From assembly GCA_031254635.1 (NCBI GenBank), contig JAIRUB010000134.1:1-5671 (forward strand): a DNA stretch of 5,671 nt, written 5' to 3'. Both the position numbers and the translations under genes were made by a program. The DNA is from Prevotellaceae bacterium. Lineage in GTDB: Bacteria > Bacteroidota > Bacteroidia > Bacteroidales > UBA932. Positions 1 to 5,544 of the stretch are shown piece after piece; position 1 is the stretch's first letter, and every line of letters begins with the position of its first letter. The notes under the pieces are model-generated. The model worked only from the letters and a program-made list of their open reading frames with translations, ran no database searches and was not told the DNA's origin.

Positions 1-6
1 AAAAAT

Positions 7-438
7 CTAGCCGCTTGATTGAATATCATTAAAGATGTTGCTGATGAACTCGTCAACCCGTTCTTCGTTACTGCGATAGGCCTCTATACTGTCCACCATC
101 GGCAGCAAAGCCTCCAGCAGCGTTACGATTTTTTGGTAGTTAAGTATGGCTTGATTAAGCTCTGTGATTTTTGAGTTAAGTATCTGCTTGCATATCTCGT
201 TACATTCTGAATTGGCTTCGCGGGTTTGGAGTTCTTCCATGCTTTTCATTTCGGCAAGTGTAAAATGCGCGTACTTCATTACCACGATATTCTTCAAGAT
301 GCTAATATCACGTTCATCATAGTAGCGGTATCCGTTCTCGTGGCGCTTAGGTGAAATCATACCTTCTTTCTCGTAGTAGCGTAGCGTATCGGCAGATAAC
401 CCAGTCTCTTTTGTTGTCTGCCTAATCGTCCACTTCAT
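7..438 (-). CDS. MerR-family transcriptional regulator
   Basis: This 143-residue protein is a DNA-binding regulator of the MerR family. The winged helix-turn-helix occupies about residues 3-70 and carries the family signature: LRYYEKEGMISP (19-30) followed by NGYRYY (35-40). A long helix from about 80 to 115 should form the antiparallel dimer coiled coil. The remaining C-terminal tail of about 28 residues would be the effector region, which is short, as in small MerR members. A CxxxC pair (C79, C83) sits at the start of the dimer helix and is also kept in the partial copy at the right edge. It may sense metal or redox state, but that is inference, and the effector is unknown. The start at 438 is supported by GGAGG about 7 nt upstream. 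Its own promoter contains a perfect dyad, so autoregulation is likely. It is divergent from the secreted genes and need not control them. Confidence 0.93.
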   Translation of the reverse strand: MKWTIRQTTKETGLSADTLRYYEKEGMISPKRHENGYRYYDERDISILKNIVVMKYAHFTLAEMKSMEELQTREANSECNEICKQILNSKITELNQAILNYQKIVTLLEALLPMVDSIEAYRSNEERVDEFISNIFNDIQSSG

Positions 439-459
439 ATGCAGCCCTCCTCCAGTTAA

Positions 460-490
460 AGTATAACATTGGAGTATGCTCCAATGTCAA
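460..490 (-). promoter_or_regulatory. merR promoter with 19-bp spacer and operator dyad
   Basis: Read on the minus strand, TTGACA (490-485) and TATACT (465-460) are near-consensus -35 and -10 boxes separated by 19 bp, the long spacer characteristic of MerR-controlled promoters. The spacer is filled by a perfect inverted repeat, ACATTGGAG-N4-CTCCAATGT (466-487). This is seen directly in the sequence. That the adjacent MerR protein binds it, bends it and controls its own transcription follows from how the family works. The -10 lies about 22 bp from the start codon, so the leader is very short. Confidence 0.9.
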
Positions 491-511
491 GTAGTTTTTT
501 TATCACCCTAA

Positions 512-562
512 ACCTACATAAGGAGACTGCTCAACGGTAGGTATGTGTGCCTGCCTTTTTTT
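512..562 (+). terminator. Intrinsic terminator or attenuator
   Basis: An 8-bp stem (536-543 with 548-555, two G.T pairs, TGTG loop) is followed by seven Ts (556-562), the form of a rho-independent terminator for plus-strand transcription. No plus-strand gene lies upstream within the window. ACCTAC at 512-517 is exactly complementary to GTAGGT at 537-542, so it could form an alternative stem that breaks the terminator. That arrangement is the hallmark of attenuation. An AAGGAG lies between the two at 519-524, but no convincing leader ORF follows it. No plus-strand promoter was recognised upstream, so the transcript concerned is not known. Confidence 0.55.
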
Positions 563-607
563 GTTTTTCTATTGTATAAAAGTTACAAAATCGTAAAATA
601 ATTTTCT

Positions 608-641
608 TCTACTCCTAGAAATTCTAGGAGTAGACTTTTTT
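608..641 (+). terminator. Perfect palindrome with T-tract
   Basis: Two 13-bp arms (608-620 and 622-634) are perfectly complementary around a single central A and are followed by C and six Ts (636-641), which makes a plausible intrinsic terminator on the plus strand. The core of the palindrome is ACTCC-N11-GGAGT (611-631). That is the same spaced dyad found upstream of both secreted-protein genes, so the element could instead be, or also be, a protein-binding site. No -10 box lies at the matching distance downstream. Confidence 0.6.
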
Positions 642-759
642 CACTATGCGATTGTTTTATGCGTAGAAAAGGTGAGCAAATAAAACGCCTGTATAAAGGG
701 CATGGAAGAGTCAGTATTGGATGGTGAATTACCTAGTTGCCTTGCCGTGCTGGGTGGAT

Positions 760-806
760 ACTCCTAGTTTTTTTGGGAGTACAGCTTATGAAAGTTGTGG
801 TATAAT
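760..806 (+). promoter_or_regulatory. Promoter of the 558-aa gene with upstream dyad
   Basis: TATAAT at 801-806 preceded by TGg (798-800) is an extended -10 box. No TTGACA-like -35 is present at 16-18 bp. Instead, an inverted repeat ACTCC-N11-GGAGT (760-780) ends 20-21 bp before the -10 and is centred near position -43 from the expected start at about 813. This is where class II activators bind. The same arrangement, with identical spacing, precedes the 808-aa gene. The leader would be about 130 nt. Confidence 0.65.
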
Positions 807-837
807 CTGTGCTAAGGAAAGTAGAAGAGGTAAAAGC

Positions 838-927
838 ATGAGAGAAAACAGAATGTTACTGTATACAAGGGGGGATTGTTTTTTAACCTGGCAAAAGCAA
901 AATAAATCTATTAAAAAAAATTATTAA
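838..927 (+). CDS. Possible 29-codon leader ORF
   Basis: A short ORF (MRENRMLLYT..., 29 residues, Lys/Asn-rich end) begins 7 nt after AAGAGG (825-830). It lies inside the predicted leader of the 558-aa gene and stops immediately before that gene's ribosome binding site. An upstream in-frame ATG at 721 would start before the promoter and lacks a ribosome binding site. No equivalent peptide is found in the leader of the paralogous gene, and the composition looks like ordinary AT-rich leader. It could be a translated upstream ORF, but chance is at least as likely. Confidence 0.22.
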   Translation: MRENRMLLYTRGDCFLTWQKQNKSIKKNY

Positions 928-942
928 AAAGGAGAAATTACA

Positions 943-2619
943 ATGAAAAAAACTACTAAACTATTGGTGATTCTTATTGCAGTATTACTTATCAGCAGCT
1001 TTTCGACTATCGGCGCTTCGGCATTAGGGCCATCCCATCTTTCAGACCCTGGGCCTACAGTAACAATTATGACGCCTTATGGCCCAATGACATTCCGGTT
1101 ATGTAGCTGCTATTGCCATGATGGCATAATTCCATCTTCTTGGTATCACCCATATATCCCGTGTTATTGCAAATGGAACGACCCCAACTCTGGCTTTGGC
1201 TCCAGCTTTGGAAATAGCAATCTTGAAGCTTACAAATTCGAATCAACAATACTCACGGATAAAGCCGCCCGCCCGTTTTTCGCATACGAAACCAAAGAAG
1301 GCATTGAGCTCTACCCTGTTGATGAGGAATTTGAAAAGGTTATAGCCGAAAGCGGCTTTAAGTTCTCGCCCTACGAAAAATACCTGCAAACTTTCTCGGC
1401 TGCAGCCGATAAAAATTGCAATGAGTATTTGAATATTGAAGACGGGTTGGCACTGCAAAAAGCCGACCCCGGCCAGATTGCTGAAATAGTGAACAAAGCC
1501 CCTGTTAAAAACACAAACTGCAACACTGATACTCGTACTTTTCGATTAAAATATTCGACTATAGTTTTCACAAGTACTTATGACGAGTTTGGCTATTTAG
1601 TTGGTATAGCGGTAGTAATTGTGCAAAAAACCAAACCACCCGGGCAAAACAATTACACGGTTTTCTTTGCGCCCCAGCAAAACACTCTTGATATCGGCGA
1701 CACGCTCTTAGTGGATGTAATGCTTTTGGGCGACAAAAACTATACCCAGTTGGCAACAGAAATTGCTTATGATAACAATTTGCTACAATATGCCGGCTAC
1801 GAGAACCCGGGGGGCTGGATAACATCTTGTACCCCGGCAGGCAGCAAAATAGCGTTGCGCAGCGTGCCATCCATGAACATGGTTATTGGCGCCCCCTGCT
1901 CACCCCCTGTTAGGCTAATTACGCTAAAATTCATAGCCAAAGAGGGTATTAGCGGGGAAAGTGTTCGCGCTAATTTAGGCTTTGCCTCAATAGCAGTGTC
2001 CCCCCCGGCAGGAACGACGGCAGCAACCGCCCTCGGGGCCCCTGCGAGCATTATTATAAAGCCGGGGGGGCATACCTGCCAGTATTGCGTATGCCATCTA
2101 TCGTGGGAACCCTGTTACCACTATTGCTGCTTCAATTTCGATGACTTTTGGCGAAAGGGGCTTTTTGACAAAATCAATATAATTGATTACGACAAAATCG
2201 CCAAGCTTGACATCCACCAGAGCTGCAAATACGAATCAACCATCCTAACAGACGAATCCGCCCGCCCGTTTTTTGCACTCGAAACCAAAGAGGGGTTTGA
2301 GCTTTGCCCTGTCGATAAAGAGCTGGAAAAGGATTTGGCCGAAAGCGGCATCAAGCTCGCGCCTTATCAGAAATACCAGCAAACGGTTTTAGCTGCAATC
2401 GATAAAAATGGCGATGTGTTTTTGAGCATGGAAAGCGGGTTGACACTTCAAAAAGACGACCCTGAACAGGTTGTCAAGATAGTGAGCATATCCTCAACAT
2501 TTATGGGCAATACCGAATTTAGGCGTGTTTATGCGGAGGGCCATTATTTTTGGGTTTGGATCTTCTACGACCCTTGGGGCAGGGAGATTGGTGAGAGAAT
2601 TGTGATGATGATCTACTGA
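943..2619 (+). CDS. Secreted modular protein with cohesin-like domain
   Basis: This 558-residue exported protein has an unknown function. A signal peptide spans residues 1-27, with cleavage likely at ASA|LG. A Cys/His knuckle follows (C54, C56, C58, H59, H69, C74, C76). Module A1 covers about 97-230. A cohesin-like beta-sandwich covers about 236-372, with the GDTLLVDVML strand, YDNNLLQYAGY (276-286) and ITLKF (326-330); C296 and C319 may pair. A second knuckle lies at 377-396 (HTCxxCxCH, then CYHYCC). Module A2 covers about 429-558. The two A modules share TILTD, ARPFFA, ETKEG, AESG and YxKYxQT, and each has a DKN segment resembling a degenerate calcium loop. The start is fixed by AAGGAG 8 nt upstream. 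There is no LPxTG, SLH or trailing membrane segment. The next gene is its paralogue, but with a different N-terminal domain. The cohesin call rests on pattern recognition; the A module matches nothing I know. Confidence 0.88.
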   Translation: MKKTTKLLVILIAVLLISSFSTIGASALGPSHLSDPGPTVTIMTPYGPMTFRLCSCYCHDGIIPSSWYHPYIPCYCKWNDPNSGFGSSFGNSNLEAYKFESTILTDKAARPFFAYETKEGIELYPVDEEFEKVIAESGFKFSPYEKYLQTFSAAADKNCNEYLNIEDGLALQKADPGQIAEIVNKAPVKNTNCNTDTRTFRLKYSTIVFTSTYDEFGYLVGIAVVIVQKTKPPGQNNYTVFFAPQQNTLDIGDTLLVDVMLLGDKNYTQLATEIAYDNNLLQYAGYENPGGWITSCTPAGSKIALRSVPSMNMVIGAPCSPPVRLITLKFIAKEGISGESVRANLGFASIAVSPPAGTTAATALGAPASIIIKPGGHTCQYCVCHLSWEPCYHYCCFNFDDFWRKGLFDKINIIDYDKIAKLDIHQSCKYESTILTDESARPFFALETKEGFELCPVDKELEKDLAESGIKLAPYQKYQQTVLAAIDKNGDVFLSMESGLTLQKDDPEQVVKIVSISSTFMGNTEFRRVYAEGHYFWVWIFYDPWGREIGERIVMMIY

Positions 2620-2650
2620 GGCTTTGCACTATTGGGATAATCGGTCATAA

Positions 2651-2669
2651 CATTGCCACGGCGGTAATG
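2651..2669 (+). terminator. Weak stem-loop after the 558-aa gene
   Basis: A 7-bp stem (2651-2657 with 2663-2669, one G.T pair, 5-nt loop) lies 31 nt after the stop codon. No T-tract follows directly; the nearest TTTT is about 14 nt away. It could mark the mRNA 3' end, but as an intrinsic terminator it is weak. Confidence 0.3.
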
Positions 2670-2689
2670 CGGATAGTTAAATGTTTTGT

Positions 2690-2753
2690 CTGCACATAAT
2701 ATGCTCGAAATTGCACGGAAATTTATGTGCAAAATCAAGTAAATTATGTGCAG
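2690..2753. repeat. 64-bp nested inverted repeat
   Basis: Two 32-bp arms form an imperfect palindrome, matching at 25 of 32 positions by eye. The outer 11 bp are perfect (CTGCACATAAT at 2690-2700 and its complement at 2743-2753). Four TGCAC/GTGCA units lie at 2691, 2712, 2727 and 2748, so the pair on each side is spaced exactly 21 bp. All are symmetric about 2721.5. The element sits between the two secreted-protein genes, upstream of the second promoter. It could be an array of operator half-sites with two-turn spacing, a large RNA stem ending the upstream transcript, or a small mobile repeat. Confidence 0.6.
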
Positions 2754-2765
2754 GCATTTGCCTGC
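2750..2765. repeat. 16-bp palindrome
   Basis: GCAGGCA-TT-TGCCTGC is a perfect inverted repeat with 7-bp arms. It overlaps the right end of the larger nested repeat and lies just upstream of the dyad of the second gene's promoter. It may be a further operator. There is no T-tract. Confidence 0.45.
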
Positions 2766-2766
2766 A

Positions 2767-2813
2767 ACTCCAAGATTTTTTAGGAGAACAGCTTGCGTTT
2801 GCCATGGTATTAT
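2767..2813 (+). promoter_or_regulatory. Promoter of the 808-aa gene with upstream dyad
   Basis: TATTAT at 2808-2813 preceded by TGg (2805-2807) is an extended -10. CTCC-N11-GGAG occupies 2768-2786, with an A/T-rich centre. It lies 21 bp from the -10, exactly as in the promoter of the 558-aa gene, and ACAGCTT directly follows the dyad in both. There is no good -35. The expected start at about 2820 gives a leader of about 110 nt. Conservation of both the element and the spacing between paralogous genes supports a common activator. Confidence 0.62.
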
Positions 2814-2931
2814 CTAAGCACTAAAAAGTGAAATTGATAAAAGTCTGTGAAAAATTAGTACGTAAAGGGTGGTTTTCTTGAAATGAAGTAGGTAGCACAC
2901 AAGAATAATTAATTAAAAGGAGAAATTTACT

Positions 2932-5358
2932 ATGAAATGGATTTTTAAAAATACTCTAAAATCAACAATTGCGGTTATGCTAATACTTGTGTTGATATTT
3001 TCAGCTACAGCAACTTCCTTTGCATGGTTCATATGGAGCCATAAAACTTCTGCTACAGAGGCGTATAAGGGTATCTCAAATTTACAGTTAAGTACCGATG
3101 AGAAGAATTTATTGAACAGATGCACAAAGTTAATAGATGACCCGTTTATGCATAAAACTACTACTGGGATAAAATTCAAATTTAAATGCTATAATAAAAA
3201 TGACAATCTTTATTGTGGCGGAACTTTTCACGGTGAGGATAATTACTTTTTAACGCAAAAATACTTATATGAACTGGCAATAAAATTGCTTGATAGCAAT
3301 AATTGCGTAAATGCGAATGATATAGGGATTTTCGTTGATAATTTCCGTAATGATTTTCTAATAAGACATGGACTTTTTGATCCAAATATTTTAGAAAATT
3401 ATCAGTTAAGAGCAAGGGTTGCGGTAATCGAAAATACTAAGATAATTAAAAACCTACTCAATTATCAAGTTACGGCATGTCAGAATGAAAATACGCCTAA
3501 GAAACGTTCAATCAAAGTTATGGGGTTTCTTTGCCATCAGGCCGGCGATTGCTTTGCTCATCGTACAATAATTAGCGGCAGCCAAACAACCGGTACCCAA
3601 TCAGGAAGTGTAATATTGGCAGATTTCACAACATACCTGCCGGAAAGATTTACTGCAACAAAAAGTGTTGTAAAAAAGATTTTAACAGCTTATAACAATG
3701 CACTATTGTGGCGCAATAATGGTAGCAGTCCGATTCCCAATGTGTACGCTAAATTTGATAATGACTGGATGAAATATTATCAAAATAATGGTATTGCAAG
3801 AACTATGTCATGGTTCGATGCTTACTATGCAGAATCAGCTGAGATCCCACAAGGGGCGGGAGTAAACGCTAGTCTTAAAGACCCAAGCTTGTTTGATAAA
3901 TTTGAAACCCTTGATCCCGGTACCGCTTACACCTTCGCGGCAACTATTTTTACGGATGAATCTGCTTACCCATTTTTTGCGTTTGAAACTAAAAATGGAT
4001 TGAATTTGTATGCGGCAGGTTATGACTTAGAAGAAGATTTGATAGATGGAGGCATAAAGTTATCCCCATATGAGAAATACGCTCTGACGATTTCAGTTTT
4101 GTTTGATAAGGATAACGATGCATTTCTTGCTATCGAAGGCGAAATAAAAAATCTAAATACTGATTCTGGACAAGTTGCCGAAATAGTAAAAAAATATTCC
4201 GATCCTTCTTTACTTAAGCCAGAGACCAGTTTCCTTGACTATGAATTTGTGGTACGTTTTGACAAGGATAATACTTGCTCACTCGTTTGCATTTTACATG
4301 ATGAAGAGTTTCAGATAATAAAGGAAGTTGTTATTAATGAAACCAAAGATTATCCAAGTGTTGAACCCCCCCAACAGCACAATTACATTGTTTCCCTTGC
4401 GCCTGACCAAACTACTATCTATGCTAGCGATACACTCTATGTAGATGTAATGCTTTGCGGTAACATCAACTATACCCAGTTGGCTACAGAAATAGTTTAT
4501 GATAACAACTTGCTGACATTCGCCGGATACGAGAACTTGGAAGGCTGGGCGGCAGCTTGCATCCCGGTAGCGGCCAATAAAGTAGCTATACGTAGTGTAC
4601 CTGCAATGAACATGGTTACTGGAGCGCCCTGCTCAACCTCAGTGAGGGTAGTAACGCTAAAATTCACAGTCAAAGAGGGCTTGAGCGGAAAAAGTGCTGC
4701 CGCCAATTTTAGCTTTGCTTCAATACTTGTATCTCCCCCGGCAGGCATAACGAAATTTACTACCGCCCCCGGAACTGCTTTAAACATTAGCATCATAATA
4801 CCGCATACCTGCCAGTATTGTGTATGTCACATGACTGGGGCGTCCTGTTACCACGAATGCTGCTTCTGTTTCAAAGATTTTTGTTCTAATTGGCTATTCG
4901 ACGATTTCAAAATAGCTGATACCGGTACACTCGCCAAGCTTGACATCCACCAAAGCTGCAAATACGAATCGACCATCCTAACAGACGAATCCGCCCGCCC
5001 GTTTTTTGCACACGAAACCAAAGAGGGGTATGAGCTTTACCCTGTCGATGAGGAACTAGAAAAGTCTTTGGCCGAAAGCGGTATAAAGTTCTCGCCCTAT
5101 CAGAAATACCTGCAAACAGCCACTGTGGCAGTGGATAAAAGTGGCGATATATTTTTGAGTGCTGAAAGCGGGTTGACACTTCAAAAAGATGACCCTGAAC
5201 AGGTTGCAAAGATAGTTAGCAAAGCTCCAGTCAAATTAGGTTACATCATTTTTGAAACCAGATTGATGGTTGACCAGAATGGCAAGTACTATTTTGTTAC
5301 TATCTTTTATGACTATTATGGCCGGGTAATTTATGTTTGGGTGGATATGATTAAATAG
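2932..5358 (+). CDS. Secreted modular protein: possible Zn-PLC-like N-domain plus cohesin-like domain
   Basis: This 808-residue exported protein is a paralogue of the preceding 558-aa gene over its C-terminal ~480 residues. A signal peptide spans 1-31, with cleavage likely at SFA|W. The unique region 32-330 would begin with Trp32 followed by His37, and carries H202-xxx-D206-xxx-H210 (CHQAGDCFAH). These features recall zinc-dependent phospholipase C and related metal-dependent folds, where the mature N-terminal Trp binds zinc. The downstream HxxxE of classical members is not seen, so catalysis is uncertain. Module A1 follows at about 333-470, the cohesin-like domain at 484-622 (C543/C567 conserved), the Cys/His knuckle at 625-644 (HTCQYCVCH, CYHECC), and module A2 at 677-808. 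AAAAGGAG lies 8-9 nt before the start. The first ~1.3 kb is visibly more AT-rich than the last third. It could be a secreted hydrolase with a binding tail; the function is unproven. Confidence 0.85.
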   Translation: MKWIFKNTLKSTIAVMLILVLIFSATATSFAWFIWSHKTSATEAYKGISNLQLSTDEKNLLNRCTKLIDDPFMHKTTTGIKFKFKCYNKNDNLYCGGTFHGEDNYFLTQKYLYELAIKLLDSNNCVNANDIGIFVDNFRNDFLIRHGLFDPNILENYQLRARVAVIENTKIIKNLLNYQVTACQNENTPKKRSIKVMGFLCHQAGDCFAHRTIISGSQTTGTQSGSVILADFTTYLPERFTATKSVVKKILTAYNNALLWRNNGSSPIPNVYAKFDNDWMKYYQNNGIARTMSWFDAYYAESAEIPQGAGVNASLKDPSLFDKFETLDPGTAYTFAATIFTDESAYPFFAFETKNGLNLYAAGYDLEEDLIDGGIKLSPYEKYALTISVLFDKDNDAFLAIEGEIKNLNTDSGQVAEIVKKYSDPSLLKPETSFLDYEFVVRFDKDNTCSLVCILHDEEFQIIKEVVINETKDYPSVEPPQQHNYIVSLAPDQTTIYASDTLYVDVMLCGNINYTQLATEIVYDNNLLTFAGYENLEGWAAACIPVAANKVAIRSVPAMNMVTGAPCSTSVRVVTLKFTVKEGLSGKSAAANFSFASILVSPPAGITKFTTAPGTALNISIIIPHTCQYCVCHMTGASCYHECCFCFKDFCSNWLFDDFKIADTGTLAKLDIHQSCKYESTILTDESARPFFAHETKEGYELYPVDEELEKSLAESGIKFSPYQKYLQTATVAVDKSGDIFLSAESGLTLQKDDPEQVAKIVSKAPVKLGYIIFETRLMVDQNGKYYFVTIFYDYYGRVIYVWVDMIK

Positions 5359-5361
5359 CAG

Positions 5362-5544
5362 TTAGGGGATGGTATAGCCGCAGCTACTGCCCGCAGGTAA
5401 AGCGCAAAATCATAGATTTTGGCTTTACCTCTGGGGAGGTGGCAGCCGCGGCAAGGTGAATGCCGCTGAAGGCGGCAGATAAGGCTCCCTGGGGGGTCTT
5501 TGCGGGGTTCCTGGCTAGGGCTTACCATAAAACCCATTCCTTAA
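5362..5544. repeat. GC-rich hairpin-bearing intergenic repeat (MITE-like)
   Basis: This stretch begins 4 bp after the stop of the 808-aa gene and is much more GC-rich than its surroundings. Its ends form an imperfect terminal inverted repeat: TTAGGGGATGG (5362-5372) against TTAAGGAATGG on the minus strand (5544-5534), 9 of 11 matching. Inside are a strong stem-loop (5395-5430), GCCGCGGC, and the hairpin TGCCGC-N5-GCGGCA (5461-5477). It codes for nothing convincing. The right boundary coincides with the point where merR homology stops, which supports a discrete inserted element. No clear target-site duplication was found. I think it resembles dispersed intergenic repeats of Clostridia, but only a genome search can show copy number. 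Confidence 0.5.
5395..5430 (+). other. Strong stem-loop downstream of the 808-aa gene
   Basis: AGGTAAAGC (5395-5403) pairs with 5422-5430, and CAAAATC (5405-5411) pairs with 5415-5421. Together they make a 16-bp stem with one bulged G and an ATA loop, 37 nt after the stop codon. It lacks a T-tract, so it is not a textbook terminator, but it could protect or define the mRNA 3' end. It lies inside the GC-rich repeat. Confidence 0.55.

Noticed and set aside
466..500. Divergent plus-strand promoter overlapping the merR operator
   Set aside because: No acceptable -10/-35 pair was found on the plus strand; TATAAC at 462-467 has no -35.
641..720. Possible riboswitch in the stem-forming stretch between the palindrome and the first secreted gene's promoter
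   Set aside because: The CTATGCG...TGCGTAG stem depends on G.T pairs, no known aptamer core was recognised, and the stretch lies upstream of the predicted transcription start. I see nothing else in it.
721..837. Upstream extension of the 29-codon leader ORF, starting at the ATG at 721
   Set aside because: It has no ribosome binding site, starts before the predicted promoter and its translation crosses the dyad. Only the part from 838 could be expressed from that promoter.
1568..1870. 100-codon minus-strand ORF inside the 558-aa gene
   Set aside because: It lies wholly antisense to a well-supported gene, has no ribosome binding site and no recognisable protein features. Similar antisense frames at 1797-2051, 4497-4796 and 4907-5209 are rejected for the same reason.
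943..5358. Sortase, SLH or lipoprotein anchoring of the two secreted proteins
   Set aside because: There is no LPxTG-like C-terminus, no SLH repeat and no lipobox Cys at the signal cleavage site in either protein.
5331..5537. 68-codon minus-strand ORF across the GC-rich repeat
   Set aside because: It reads through hairpins of a non-coding repeat, gives a Pro/Arg-rich low-complexity product and has no ribosome binding site.
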